NCBI GenBank assembly: GCA_963383645.1
Contig: OY726569.1
Coordinates: 77,718,135 to 77,782,134 of the forward strand
Length of the DNA stretch: 64,000 nt
Direction of reading: 5' to 3'
Source of the DNA: Muscardinus avellanarius
Taxonomy: Eukaryota; Chordata; Mammalia; Rodentia; Gliridae
The position numbers and the translations under genes are program-made. Under the pieces are notes generated by a model that was not told the DNA's origin, did no database searches, and saw only the letters and a program-made list of their open reading frames with translations. Of this stretch, positions 1 through 38,290 are shown one piece after another; the stretch's first letter is position 1, and the number at the start of each line of letters is the position of its first letter.

Positions 1-26345
<26,345 letters not shown>

Positions 26346-26778
26346 CACATTTGCAACCAGAATCCTGTGGACGTTTCTCCTTTGACTGTGCCCAAGCCTG
26401 GGGAGGACAAGGGTCATTTCCTTGCATCCACATCCAACAAAGTCAGGATCCCAGCCGGACTTTCCGCAGCTTCGCCCACGTTGTCCTGACCACCTGCACT
26501 ACTGGACATCGGAAGAGCGGTGTCTACAGAAAATGGTTCTGAGCCTAGTTCATCGCGGAGGCCTGTGTCCCTTGGTGCAGACACTACCAGATTTGAGGGA
26601 CAAGGCCAAGGGAGCCTGGTGGGCCAAGAAGTGGCTGCACTCCCCAGCAGTCTGGCCCTCGGCCACAGGAGATTTTACCAACACTGCGAACTCTCAGGAC
26701 TTCCATTACCAAGGTTAAGTGAAGTGTTTTTGACCAAACAGGACTTTTCATTCTAAACTACATGTTGGAAATCAGCCT

Positions 26779-26784
26779 AATAAA
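26779..26784 (+). terminator. PSEN1: Candidate polyadenylation signal AATAAA in PSEN1 3' UTR
   Basis: A canonical hexamer about 435 bases after the stop, in CAGCCTAATAAATCCGTATT. GT-rich GGTACTGTGGGG follows some 40 bases downstream, as a downstream element would. In human, as I recall it, the same place reads CCCAATAATTCT and lacks the hexamer. Its use is unproven. Confidence 0.45.
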
Positions 26785-27499
26785 TCCGTATTCATTGAAT
26801 TCTGAACTTTCTCAGGAGGTACTGTGGGGAGAGCAGGCACCACTGCCAGGTGGGAAGGCGGAAGCTTCACTTCCAGACTTTTTTGATGCAGACTTTTAAT
26901 TTTTCAACAAGACGTTTTCCCCTTACTTTGAGTCATATCAGATGTGTAGAATGATTTTGACAATTTTGGTCTCCAGCACTTGAAACTCATTACCTTCTGT
27001 GGGGGCCATTTCTTCCCAAGGCCAGTCTGAACTTATTTGGGGTTGCTTTATCCTGAAAGTCTTAACCTCAGGTTCCAAATCAGTAATTTCTGGAAATAAT
27101 GGAACTGTTTGCTTAATGATTCCCCAGCATCATTAAGTAAATTCTGGACTTTCAACCAAATTCCTAATTTTTAGACATACTTGTAAGCTCAAGCCCCAGG
27201 TACCTCCTCTGCCCCGGCTTTCCCTCATCCCCTCCCCAGCAGGTCTTTTGGACAGCAGTGGGGCAGTGCTGTCTTGTAGCAGTGATCCCACTGGCCCAGG
27301 GTTTTACTCTTCAAGATGTGAAGAACACGTTCTGAATGAGTGCTGTCAGCCTTGCTGTCACACAGCTCCTCGGCAGCAAGACATGAGCCCAAAGTTAGTA
27401 GAATTAAAGGAGAGTGAAATGGCTGGTGAAGCACTTTCTGTCCTGGTTTTTCTTTTGCTCCAGTCCACTGTCTCTGACAGTAGCCCAAAATTTGAATGA

Positions 27500-27607
27500 G
27501 GGGCTGGGGATGTCGCTCACGGGTAGAGTGCTGGCCTCAACCAGCATGGCCCTGGGTTCCATCCCCAGTGCTACACAAACCCACAGATTAATTAATTAAT
27601 TAATTAA
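27500..27607 (+). mobile_element. ID SINE inside PSEN1 3' UTR, with (TTAA)n
   Basis: Begins GGGGCTGGGGATGTCGCTCA and keeps GTAGAGTGCTGGCC and GGTTCCATCCCCAGTGCTAC, a tRNA-like monomer. ATTAATTAATTAAT (27585-27607) follows as its tail. It interrupts sequence homologous to the human 3' UTR on both sides. Confidence 0.85.
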
Positions 27608-27700
27608 TACCCACACTGGTGGTTTATAAGTTTAGGAACCAGTTGTATCAGTACAAAGCAAGAATTTGAAGGAAGCCACTATTTTACTTGATGAGCTATA

Positions 27701-28650
27701 GAACACGGGCTTAGGAGGAGCACGAAGGGGCCGCCCATGGTCGCATGGTCGTGGCCCAGGTGGGCGGACGTGAGGGAGGAAAGCCAGGGGTTCTTCACGG
27801 CCCTGCAGTGGCTCTTCCTGGTGTCCTATCTTGTCACTTCGTACGGCTCTCAACATACCATTGTGTGACCTGGGCTTGCGGAAGCCCCAGCTGAAGTTCA
27901 GTCAGACCGAACACACAGGCAGCTGCAGCCTGTGGCATGGCTTCTCCAAGGAGACCCCGCGAGCCCTCGGCTGGGGAGGGGGGCCACTCCCTCCTGTGGC
28001 TGCAGAAGGCCGCCTTTCCTCCTTGGCCTCTGCTTTCTCTCCCAGCCAGCCCTGTGAGCCAGTGTGGGTTTTTCCTGGAGTTTAGAGTATTTGTTTTCCA
28101 TTATGGAATAGTCCTAATAAGTAGTGACGCTAGGACAGCAGGATAGCTCAGGGTAGAGCACCTGCTTAGTACGTGTGAGGCCGGGTGCCATACTCAGCAC
28201 TAAAAAGAAGCAACTTCAGGAAGAGTTGCTGTATTGACCTCAGCATCAGGCAAAGCTGGCTCGTCTCGAGCACTTGAGAAGAGCTGTTCAGGGAAAGGGG
28301 CTTGCTGCGGTAGAGTCTGTCGTCTTTCATTCATTCAGCCCCCTTTTTCCAAGATTCTTTTTCAAGCACAGCTACTACAAAACCATGTGCACACTAGTTT
28401 GTGATTTGAGGCACTCTTGGAGTTCTAAACTAGAACTGTTGATTAGAGTCCCAAGTGTTATATCTTTCATGACAAGAGTATGCGGTGTGTATGTGTGTAC
28501 ATGCACATGTGTTTTAAGTCTGTTCTATGTATTATTGTCTTATGTAGAAAGATGGCAGCAATTCTGTCCCAAGTTTGAACTGCATCCTGACCACATTAGA
28601 AGGCGGCATACACAGAGGCCAACTTCTTTCTTTTCTTTTCTTTTCTTTCT
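27701..28650 (+). other. Downstream flank of PSEN1, mostly unique
   Basis: I see no exon here. Positions 28145-28205 hold a worn sense ID unit (GGGTAGAGCACCTGCTTAGT). The remainder is GC-moderate unique DNA that may still include distal 3' UTR. Confidence 0.5.
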
Positions 28651-28654
28651 CTGG

Positions 28655-28850
28655 TGCTGGGAATTGAACCCAAGGACATTCTACCTCCAAGCCACACCCC
28701 CAGCCCAAGTTTTTATCCTTTATTTGGAAACAGGGTCTCACTGAGTTGTGAAGGGCCTCACTAAGTAGCTGAGGCTGCCCATGAACCCAGAGCCTCCTGT
28801 CTCAGCCTCCCAAGTACTGGGATTACAAGTGTGCACCACCTCGCCCAGAC
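28655..28850 (-). mobile_element. B1-ID dimeric SINE, antisense
   Basis: Starts GGTGCTGGGAATTGAACCC after a TTTTC-rich run and ends GTGTGCACCACCTCGCCCAG; both halves are present. Confidence 0.92.
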
Positions 28851-28907
28851 CCCGCCTTATTTTTTTAAATCACTGATCTCACATGGAACTTTCCCCATTA
28901 TTCTTTT

Positions 28908-29371
28908 AGAATCAGTTCAGAGCCGGGCGTGGTGGTGCACGCTTGTAATCCCCGCGCTTAGGAGGCTGAGACAGGAGGATCACACAGGTTCGAAGCCAGC
29001 CTCAGCTACTTAGTGAGGCTCTCAGCAACTTAGTGAGACCCTGTTTCCAAATAAAAATATAAAATAGGTCTGGGAATATAGCCCAGAGGTAGAAGGCCTC
29101 TGGGTTCCACCCCCAGTACCACCAAAAAAAAAAAAAAAATAGAATCAGTTCAGTCAGCCGGGCATGGTGGCGCACGCTTGTAATTCTAGCATTTGGGAGG
29201 CTGAGAAAGGAGGATCCCAGTTCGTGGCCAGCCTCAGCTACTTAGGCCCTTTGCAACTCAGTGAGACCCTGTTTCAAAATGAAGAAAAATAGGGCTGGGG
29301 TATAAGTCAGAGGTAGAATGTCCCTGCGCTCCATCCTCAGTACTGCAAACTAAATAAAAGAATCAGTTCAG
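28908..29371 (+). mobile_element. Two sense SINEs inserted in succession at the same target
   Basis: Dimers lie at 28921-29140 and 29155-29357. The 13-base sequence AGAATCAGTTCAG occurs exactly before, between and after them (28908-28920, 29141-29153, 29359-29371). The first dimer is of the GCGCTTAGG/CACCCCCAGTACCACC subfamily and the second of the GCATTTGGG/CAAAATGAAG subfamily, so these are separate insertions and not a tandem duplication. Confidence 0.95.
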
Positions 29372-29404
29372 TCATTCTGAAATATCAAAGAGCAGGTCTG
29401 GAGA

Positions 29405-30312
29405 TGGTCATGGTGGTGCACACCTGTAATCTCAGTACTTGGGAGGTTGGGGTGGGAGGATGCAGGACTGGAGACAGCTTCAGCAACTTAGTAAGACCCT
29501 GTTTCAAAATAAAACAAGGCTAGGGATAAGGCTCAGAATAGAATGTCCCTGGGTTCAATGTTCAGTCCCCAGTAACACACACACGCACATGCACACGCAC
29601 ACTAGTGTTCCACCATGAAAACTGGTGCCACCAGAGGAAAGCAGAAGCTTCTGTTGAGGATTTCACACACAGGAGAGGAGCGGCTGTGAGCCAGGAAAAC
29701 CAGTAAGAAAGCCGGACTAGCTGAGCCAACTGCTTAAGTGAAAAGAAGGGAGACGCGGGGGAGGAGCCAGGGAGGTCTGAGGCTGAGCGGCATACGGCAC
29801 CGGGCGTTTCTGTACAGAGCGCTGCTGCGTTGCCCCGGGAATGCCCACCATGCTGGAGAGCCCTGGAGAGCTGCGCCAGAGAGGAAGGGCTCACCTTCCT
29901 GTTTTTAGTTTTCAGTAGGTTCTGTGGGGTCCAAGGATCACAGGTCTCCCTCTGTGATGAAATCTCTCAGTGAGAAAAAATGGAGAGAGAAGTGTTGTAA
30001 GCCTCTTTGAAGAACACAACCATAAAGCAGTTTGTTGTGCTGGGGATGAAGCTTAGAGGCCTTGGGTTCAACCCCTAACACCCCACACTCACACACAAAG
30101 CTGTGTGTGTTGTGCTGAGATTTGAACCCAGAGGCTTCTACCTCTGAGTTACACCCCAGCCCTTTTTTTTTTGTTGTTGATTTTTTGAAACACAGTCTTA
30201 CTAAATTGCCGAAGGCCTCACGAGGTTGCTGAGGCTGGCTGAAAACCTGCGATCCTCTTGTCTCAGCCTCCCAAATACTGGGATTACAGGCATGTGCCAC
30301 TTTACCCAGATC
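29405..30312. mobile_element. Sense SINE, right-half remnant and antisense SINE around unique DNA
   Basis: A sense dimer lies at 29405-29585, ending in a short CA tract. About 450 bases of unique DNA follow at 29590-30036. Then come a sense right half at 30037-30085 and an antisense dimer at 30108-30312. Confidence 0.78.
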
Positions 30313-30529
30313 CACAAAGCAGTTTATTCACTACAGAAGCCACAACTAAGGAGTGTATTCTACATTTTTCTTCTACTCTGTTTCTTACAGCTGTAGCCTT
30401 TTGTGACAGCATTGACTTCTTTAAAAGACTGAGAATTTATCAATAACCACTTTTTATGGTTATTACAAGGGGCTCACAAAATGTATTGCATAAAGGTAAA
30501 CTTCTTCCTTTCAGAAACTAATCCTTACA

Positions 30530-32420
30530 GGGCATGATGACAAACTGTAGTCCCAGTATTTGGAAGGCTAAGACAGGAGGATGGCAGGTTTGAGGCCAGC
30601 CTCTACAACAAGGACTTCAGCAACTTAACAAGACCCCTTTCAAAATAAAAAATAAAATAGTGCTGGTGGTATAGTTTGGAGGTGGAACACCTCTGGGTTC
30701 AATCCCTAATACCACTAAAAAGAAACGAATCCTTTCAATAAAGAACTTCTCAAAACTGCTTTTGGGTAACCTGTAGAGAAGTCTGGCCTGGTGCTCCCAT
30801 GCCTCAGGATATTCAGCATGGCTGAGTTTGGACAGAAACTTGGAACCTGGACCTTTGGTTTTGCCCTGGGGATGGACACGATACCGTATCAGTATCATAA
30901 CTGTGAACACAGAAGAAGTCTTTAAACTCACCTCTTACCAACTTGTAAAAGCTTCCAAAGCAGGGGATTCCAAACACTGGCTTTAGCGCGTCTGAGACTG
31001 CTTACTGAAGCCGCGCCCTGAGCGTCCCCACAGCCGCGTCCAGGCGGCTGCTCGGGCTCGCCTGCTGTTGTCTTCTGGATGGTGGGAAACTCCTCAGATT
31101 TGCTGACCACACCGTGCCCTGGTGCCGAAATGAGCTTTTTTTTTTTTTTTCCGGGTCTAACCCAGAGGCATTTGACCTCTGAGCTACACCCCCTGCCCTA
31201 TTTTTTTTTATTCTTTATTTTGAAACAGGGTCTCACTGAGTTGCAGAGGGCCTCACTAAGTGGCTGAGGCTGTCCCCCGAATCGCAATCCTCCGGTCTCA
31301 GCCTCCTGAATGCTGGGATTACAAGCATGCGCCACCATGCCTAGCTTTTTTTTTAATTTTTTTTTGTGGTGGTACTGGGGTTCCTGGAAACCCTTCTACC
31401 TCCAGGCTACACTCCCAGACCTATATTTTATATTTATTTGGAAAGAGGGTCTCTTAAGCCAGCGCAGCTGGCTTTGAACCTGCACGATCCTCCTGTCTCC
31501 ATCTCCCAAGCGCGGGGATTACAAGCGTGCACCACCACACCCGGCCAGGATCACAGGTTTGAAGCCAGCCTCCACAATTTAGGGAGGCTCTCAGCAATTT
31601 AGTGAGACCTTGTTTTAAAAATAAAAAAATAAAATAGGGGCCGGGCGTGGTGGCGCACGCTTGTAATCCCCGCGCTTGGGAGGCAGAGACAGGAGGATCG
31701 CGCAGGTTCGAAGCCAGCCGCGCGCGCTGGCTTAGGAGACCCTGTTTCCAAATAAAAATGTAAAAATAGGTCTGGGAGTGTAGCCCGGAGGTAGAAGGGC
31801 TTCCAGGAACCCCAGTACCACCACCAAAAAAAATAAAAAAATAAAAATAAATAAAAAATAAAATAGGTTGGGGTATAGTTTGGAGGTAGAATGTCCCTGG
31901 ACTAAATCCCCAGCAAAACACACATACACACACACACACACACCCCAGATTGTTTAATTCTATAATTGCTATTTAAAAATTTTTCCTGGCAGGTGTGGTG
32001 GGGCACGCTTGTAATCCTCACACTTGGGAGGCTGAGACAGGAGGATCGCACAGGTTCGAAGCCAGCCTCAGCTACTCAGTGAGGCTCTCAGCAACTTAGT
32101 GAGACCCTGTTTCTGAATAAAATATAAAATAGCGCTAGGAGTGTAGCCTGGAGGTAGAAAGCCTCTGGGTTCCACCCCCCAGTACCACCAAAAAATAAAT
32201 AAAATAAAAAGGGCCAGGGTTGGAGGGGCAGTCGGGCATGGTGGCGTACACTAGTAATCCCAGCATTTGGGAGGGTGAGACAGGAGGATCACAGGTTCGC
32301 GGATAGCCTCAGCTACTTAGTGAGGCCCTTTGCAATTCAGGGAGACCCTGTTTCAAAATAATAAAAAATAGGGTTGGGGGTGTAACTCAGGTAGAATGCC
32401 CCTGGGTCCCATCCCCAATA

Positions 32421-32462
<42 letters not shown>

Positions 32463-32520
32463 CCTGGAGTGCATAGCTCAGACGTAGAATGCCCTTGTGC
32501 TCAATCTCCAGTACCAAAGG
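30530..32520. mobile_element. Dense SINE block in the intergenic spacer
   Basis: Sense dimers lie at 30530-30718, 31640-31845 (GCGCTTGG subfamily, nearly identical to the copy at 42060), 31990-32195 and 32230-32425. Antisense dimers lie at 31148-31347 and 31368-31545. Partial sense copies lie at 31547-31640, with its right half at 31866-31917 after the inserted young copy, and at 32461-32520. CA tracts lie at 31919-31943 and 32423-32460. Unique DNA lies at 30720-31140. Confidence 0.83.
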
Positions 32521-32846
32521 GGGAAAAATTATCCTTTGTATAATTTGCCTTTGATTTTAAAAGAATGTGCACAAAAATGGGCCCTAACACAGCTGGCTGG
32601 GATCCCAGAAAGAAGTTCTGTTCTGGCACGCCTTTATAACTTAGGGGTTCTTTTCCATTTCTTATTAGTGTATTAGTAAAAAATATCAGTGTTCCAAAAT
32701 AAACATTTTTATTTTAAAAAATGCTTGAAAAGAAATAGGGCCAAGGGAGAGAAAAAGAACCAAACTGTTTATAGACACACATAAGCAAACTGAAAGGAAA
32801 CCAAAACAGAGTGCTGGCAAAAAGAATTAAGCCAGATGTGCAGCTC

Positions 32847-33110
32847 AAACCCAGATTTTATTTATTTATTTATTTATTTATTTTTTTTTTTTTTGGTGGT
32901 ACTGGGGGCGGAACCCAGAAGCTTTCTACCTCCGGGCTATACTCCCAGACCTTTTTTATATTTTATTTGGAAACAGGGTCTCACTAAGTTGCTGAGAGCC
33001 TCACTGAGTAGCTGAGGCTGGCTTCGAACCTGTGCGATCCTCCTGTCTCAGCCTCCCAAGCGCGGGGATTACAAGCGTGCGCCACCACGCCCGGCCAAAC
33101 CCAGATTTTA
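32847..33110 (-). mobile_element. Young antisense SINE with 14-base target duplication
   Basis: The dimer at 32893-33096 is flanked by AAACCCAGATTTTA at 32848-32861 and 33097-33110. A reversed (TTTA)n and T tail stand at 32860-32893. Its left half ends GTGCGCCACCACGCCCGGC without mutation. Confidence 0.93.
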
Positions 33111-33479
33111 AACCAGGTGCTCAAAACCAAAAGAGAATTCCTGAGAAAAGACACCAACCAGGACTTCAGAGAACATGTCAGTTCTGTACAGAGCAGCGTG
33201 CCTCCAGGGGATGGCGTCCTGCACCAGAAAGGACTCCCTAGAAAGGCCTTTTACAGTCCAAGAGGGACAGGAGGTTCTTTATTAAGGCGATCTTATAATC
33301 AGACTAGACACAAATGCGGACAAATGAACCCAGCAGGTCAGAAAAGGGCAGCCCTGAAGGCAGAGAGCTCACGGCCGCTTGCACCTGGATCCACCTCCCC
33401 ACAGGCACTTCAGCCCCCTGCTTTGCTTTCCTTCCCTTCCCTCCCTTCCTCCTTTCCCTCTTTCTCTTCGTTTTAGAAC

Positions 33480-34460
33480 TTGGATTGAACCCAGGGACAT
33501 TCTACCTCTGAGCTACACCCCCCAGCCCTACTTTATTTTTTATTTTGAAACAGGGCCTCACTGAGTTGCAGAGGGCCTCTCAAACTGCTGAGGCTGGCTG
33601 AAACCCCGATCCCCCTGTCACAGCCTCCCAGGTACTGGAATTTCGTAGGTCTGTGCCACTACATCCAGCTAAAAGACAGGATTTTTTTTTTTCTTGCGGC
33701 CCTGGGAATGGAACCCAGGGACATTCTATCTCCAAGCAACACCCCCAGCCCTATTTCTTATTCTTTATTCTTTTTTTTTTTTTTTTTTTTTGTGGTACTG
33801 GGAGTGGAACCCAGAGGCTTTCTACCTCCGGGCTATACTCCCAGACCTATTTTATATTTTGTTTGGAAACAGGGTCTCACTAAGTTGCTGAGAGCCTCAC
33901 TCAGTAGCTGAGGCTGGCTTTGAACCTGTGCGATCCTCCTGTCTCAGCCTCCCAAGCGCGGGGATTACAAGCGTGCACCACCACGCCTGGCTTATTCTTT
34001 ATCTTGAAACAGGGTCTCACTGAGTTGCAAAGAGCCTCACTAAACAGCTGAGGCTGTCCACAAACTGCGATCCTCCTATCTCAGCCTCCCAAATGCTGGG
34101 ATTACAAGCGTGTGCCACTACGCCTGGCTCTAAAAGACAAGATATTAAAAGATAAAATCAGAAGGTTACATAGGTTGTTTTAAGCAATTACTCTTGACCA
34201 CAAAGATCAGTAAGAAGGTTGGTATCAGTCTGTAGTTGAGCAGGTTGCCGGGCGTGGTATAATCCCAGTACTACGGAGGCTGAAACAAAAGGATTGCAGA
34301 TTTGAGCCCAGCCTGAGAAACCTTGAGAGACCCTGTTTCAAAAAATAATAATAATAAAATTTAAAGGACCAGGGGTATAGCTTGGAGGTAGACTACCGTT
34401 GGTTCAATCTCCTAGTGCATGTTAAGCACGCTCTACCACTGAGCGGCACCCATGGCCACG
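33480..34460. mobile_element. SINE cluster with a nested dimer
   Basis: An antisense dimer lies at 33480-33670. An antisense outer copy has its right half at 33690-33770 and its left half at 33993-34130, split by a dimer at 33791-33992. CTAAAAGACARGAT flanks the outer copy (33669 and 34131), its target duplication. A worn sense copy lies at 34240-34400 and a reversed ID fragment at 34410-34455. Confidence 0.83.
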
Positions 34461-35440
34461 GCATCTGAATTTCACCCCTCTGTGCAGTGGCTCCCTCAGG
34501 GACGGCGCACGGCCTCTCGGATCTCTGAATAGGAAACTGTACCCAGGTTTGCAGAGATTTTGTGCGCTAAGAAACTTGACTTGCCAGGTTATGGTTGGTT
34601 TTTCTGTTCACTAACTGGAGTTATCTTCTTCTGGTTTTCCATTTGAGGGAGATAGTGAAGTGATGGGAATAGAGAGGTTGTAAATTAATGACTTTGAAGT
34701 TTTTTCAAACAATAGATTTGAATTTCTAAATGATGGCATAGATCAGGTTTAACTGTATTGATTTTGAATTCAAGCTAATACAAATCTGAAAGATTTCTAA
34801 AAATTTCCTTTCATCTGTCATAAAACAGCACCGACCTTGCTTGCCTAGTGGGCTGACCTGTTTAGCTGGTGTGGGCTGGTCAGACGTGACGTGACCTCCT
34901 CAGGTGCTGGCATGGCTGGCGTCTTCAGGGCCTCCTTCCGCCTAGTGGGAGCCTTGCTTATCACGCTTCCCACGACACCTGGCTGGAGGTCAGCAGGCTC
35001 CTGCCGGGCTGTGCAGTGCCCCAGGGAGAGGGGCAGGCCTCGCTCTGCCCTGGGGAGCCTGCACAGGCCCCGCAGTCTGGGGTCCTGGGAGGGGCATCTG
35101 CTTCGCTCTGCTCTGGGCAGAGCTGGGCCAGGGCCTCACATTTTGTCTGTGGCTTCTCTGGTTCTCGGGTTGCTTCCGTGGCTTCCAGACACCAATTCCA
35201 TGGATAGATGTTAAGGGTCTTCAGCCTTTGTAGCTGATGGTGAAGTCGGCCTGCCTGGGCTAATGCGCTGGGCTAAGGGCTCAGGCCTTTTGCACTGGCC
35301 ATGCAGGGCACTGCCCTCTAGCCAGGACTCCCTTTCCATGTCAGATAGGTGCAGAGGCGCCTGCCCGGAAGCAGACAGGGACGTGGGGCCTCTGCCCGTC
35401 TCCATGTGCCAATTATCCTTTGAAGTACAGTTTTCTTTTT
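34461..35440 (+). other. Intergenic unique DNA
   Basis: About 1 kb between PSEN1 and PAPLN without a repeat I recognise. The second half (34890-35400) is GC-richer with frames open on both strands, but no frame shows domain motifs or splice-site framing. I call no gene. Confidence 0.5.
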
Positions 35441-35905
35441 CTTTTCTTTTTCATTTTTCTTTTTTCTCTTCCTTCCTTCCTTCTTTCCTTCCTTCCTTCC
35501 TTCCTTCTTTTCTTTCTTCTTTCTTCTTTCTTCATTTCAGTACTGGGAGTGGAACCCAGGGGCATTCGACCTCCGAGCTACACACCAGCCCTATTTTTTT
35601 ATTCTTTACTTTGAAACAGGGTTTCACTGAGTTGCAGAGGGCCTAAGTAGCTGAGGCTGTCAGCGAACCGCGATCCTCCTGTCTCAGCCTCCTAAATGCT
35701 GGGATTACAAGCGTGCGCCACCATGCTCGGCTGAAGGACAGTTTTCTAGCTGGCAAGAATTAGAAATCCCCCTTTCCCTTCTTGTACTACACAGACATGT
35801 TATGACTGTATGACTTTTACCATTAAAGATTCACAATGAGACATCAGCTTCACCAAGGTGCACAGGGCAGTAGATGATTTTTATCATGAGTTAGTATTTC
35901 CCTTG

Positions 35906-35947
<42 letters not shown>

Positions 35948-36455
35948 TGGTGAATGTTGTTGTTGTTGTTGTTGTTGTTGTTTTGGTGGTACTGGGGTTC
36001 CTGGAAGCCTTTCTACCTCCGGGCTACACTCCCTGACCTATTTTTACATTTTTATTTAGAAACAGGGTCTCCTAAGCCAGCGCTCGTGGCTGGCTTCAAA
36101 CCTACGCGATCCTCCTGTCTCTGCCTCCCAAGCGCGGGGATTACAAGCGTGCGCCAACACGCCCGGCATGTGACGGTGAATATTGAACCCAGGACCTTGC
36201 ACATGTGAGGCAAGAGCTGCATCCCCAGTTTACATAAATTGATTTTTTTTTGTGTGTGTGGTACTGGGGATGGAACCCAGGGGTATTCTACCTCTGAGCT
36301 ACACCCCAGCCCTATTTTTATTTTTTATTTTGAAACAGGATCTCACTGAGTTGCAGAGGGCCTCACTAAGTAGCTGAGGTTGGCCATGAACCCAGCCTCC
36401 TGTCTCAGCCTCTCAAGTACTGGGATTACAAGCATGCGCCACCACACCTGGCTGA

Positions 36456-36499
<44 letters not shown>

Positions 36500-36690
36500 G
36501 TACTGGAGGTGGAACCCAGGGGCATTTTACCTCCAAGCTACATCCTCAACCCTATTTTTTTTTTTTTTTGAAACAGGTTGTCACTAAGTTGCAGAGGACC
36601 TAGCTAAGTAGCTGAAGCTGTCACTAAACCCATGATCCTCTGTCTGAACCTCCCAAGTACTGGGATTACAAGTGTGCACACCACTGATTT
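35440..36690 (-). mobile_element. Antisense SINEs with TTCC, TG and TTG tracts
   Basis: A (TTCC)/(TTTC)n tract lies at 35440-35535. Antisense dimers lie at 35538-35733 (flanks ACAGTTTTCT), 35983-36168 (GCGCTTGG subfamily), 36258-36453 and 36498-36690. A reversed ID remnant lies at 36172-36230. TG runs lie at 35907-35946 and 36459-36496, and (TTG)n at 35955-35981. Confidence 0.87.
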
Positions 36691-36715
36691 TTGTTTTTAA
36701 ATAGAAACAGGCTCA

Positions 36716-37157
36716 GCTGGGCACAGTGGCACATGCCTGTAATCCCAGTACTTGGGAGACAGAGACTGAGACAGGAGGATGACAGGTTTGAGGCCAGCCT
36801 CAGCAACTTGGGAGGCCCTCTGCAATTTAACGAGACCCTCAGTAACTTACCGAGACACCCTGTTTCAAAATCAAAAATAAAAGGGGTAGGGAGTTAGCGG
36901 GTGTGGTGGTACACACTTGTAATCCCAGGGCTTGGGAGGCTGAGACAGGAGGATTGCACAGGTTCAAAGCCAGCCTCAGCTACTTAGTGAGGCTCTCAGC
37001 AACTTAGTGAGACCCTGATTCCAAATAAAATATAAAATAGGTCTGGGAGTATAGCCCAGAGATAGAAAAGCCCCTGAGTTCCACCCCTAGTACCACAAAA
37101 AAGGGGGGACTGAGGGTGTAGCTGGGAGGTAGAATGCCCCTGGGTTCAGTCCCCAGG

Positions 37158-37202
<45 letters not shown>
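36716..37202 (+). mobile_element. Two sense SINEs, a right half and a (CA)n tract
   Basis: A sense dimer lies at 36716-36885. A second (36897-37100) is inserted in its linker, and the displaced right half follows at 37105-37160. (AC)n runs 37161-37202. Confidence 0.85.
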
Positions 37203-37205
<3 letters not shown>

Positions 37206-38085
37206 CTTACTCAGAGAGGCCCACTCCAAGTCTTGGGTGGCACCTAGTACCAGGGTCTGGGGGCTGCACCACAGACTAGCAGGGGAGGCAACCATTCCTC
37301 TCTGAGTCTGCCAGCCCCTGGCACTGCTCCACATTCCTAGCTGTAGGTTGGAAGGGGAGGCCCCACTCCCTCCGTGGGCCGGGACCCTGGAACTGGAGAC
37401 AAGTCTGGCCCCAGCTCGTCCCTGGGAACTGGGCCAACCCGAATCTTCCCGCCCCTCCCCGCAGGCCCAGCTCCAGCACAGGCTCTCACCTTCCAGACCC
37501 TTCCTCTGCCAGATCATTTCGCCCCAGAGTCGGAGCAGGGCCAGGGACCTGGCCCATGCCTCCATTTCCCTGAAGTTCAACATTCCTGCATCCCCATGCC
37601 CACCCTCAGAGAGCCTGGCCTTTGTCTGGCTCTCAGGACGGGAAGCTGGCAGAGGAAAACATCCCTTTGGTCCCAAGTGCAGGCAGACCAAGGGGTGAGC
37701 CTGCCTGGCCGCAGCCTTGGCCTTCAGAGGCCCTGTTCCGGAGGCGTGGGTGGCCCGGCCCAGCCTCCTGGGATCTGCTCCATGCTTTAATGAATGGGGG
37801 AGGGTCTGCAGGAGGGGACTTCTACGGGGAAGGTGGAAATAGCGTGGGAACAGGTTTTGAGTAAGAACAAACATTAACCGGTATGTTCCCATGTTTACAG
37901 GGCCGTGCTGGGGGATGCAGCCCGTCTCATGGAAGAGACCCTGTGTTTATAAACAGGCGGTCAGGATGGAACCCAGACAAAAGTCCTCCTGCAGGGCACA
38001 GTAGGACATCTTGAGAAATACACAGATTTGTGTCGGGTCAACGTTACTGCACTGAATACACAAAAAATTGGGGCTAATGTGATTT
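37203..38085 (+). other. GC-rich intergenic unique DNA
   Basis: Nearly 900 bases without SINEs. Long frames are open in several phases (up to 248 codons on the minus strand at 37146-37892). They run into the CA tract, overlap each other on both strands, and show no domain, so I read them as a by-product of low stop-codon density in GC-rich DNA. Confidence 0.5.
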
Positions 38086-38290
38086 TTTTGTCGTCACTGG
38101 AGATGGACTCGGGCATTTTACCTCTGAGCTACACTCCCAGGCCTATTTTTATTCTTTATTTTGAAACAGGGTCTCACTAAGTTACAGAGTGTCCTCACTA
38201 AGTATCTGAGGCTGGCCAAGAACCTGCCATCTTCCTGTCTCAGCCTCCCAAGTACTGGGATTACAAGTGTATGCCACCATGCCCTGCTGC
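38086..38290 (-). mobile_element. B1-ID dimeric SINE, antisense
   Basis: Runs from TCGTCACTGGAGATGGACTC to GTATGCCACCATGCCCTGCT, with GCTAATGTGATT directly on both sides (about 38070 and 38288), its target duplication. Confidence 0.88.

Larger units (their letters stand above)
26346..27700 (+). other. PSEN1: PSEN1 3' UTR
   Basis: The sequence after the stop resembles the human PSEN1 3' UTR as I remember it. Examples are CTACCAGATTTGAGGGACAA, GCGAACTCTCAGGACTTCCA, TTTCTTCCCAAGGCCAGTCT and GAAGCACTTTCTGTCCTGGT. Similarity can be followed to about 27700 around an inserted ID element at 27500. An AATAAA at 26779-26784 could end a short transcript with a 3' UTR of about 450 bases. Where the longer transcript ends cannot be decided from sequence alone. 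Confidence 0.8.

Noticed and set aside
31454..31939. Frames with [16 protein letters not shown] or GVPGSPSTSGLHSQTY-like text, here and at dozens of other places
   Set aside because: These are antisense translations of the SINE right half and linker; the same words recur at every copy.
37146..37892. A 248-codon minus-strand frame in the intergenic spacer
   Set aside because: It ends in a Cys-Val run made by a CA microsatellite, overlaps other open frames on the opposite strand, and has no recognisable domain or splice framing.
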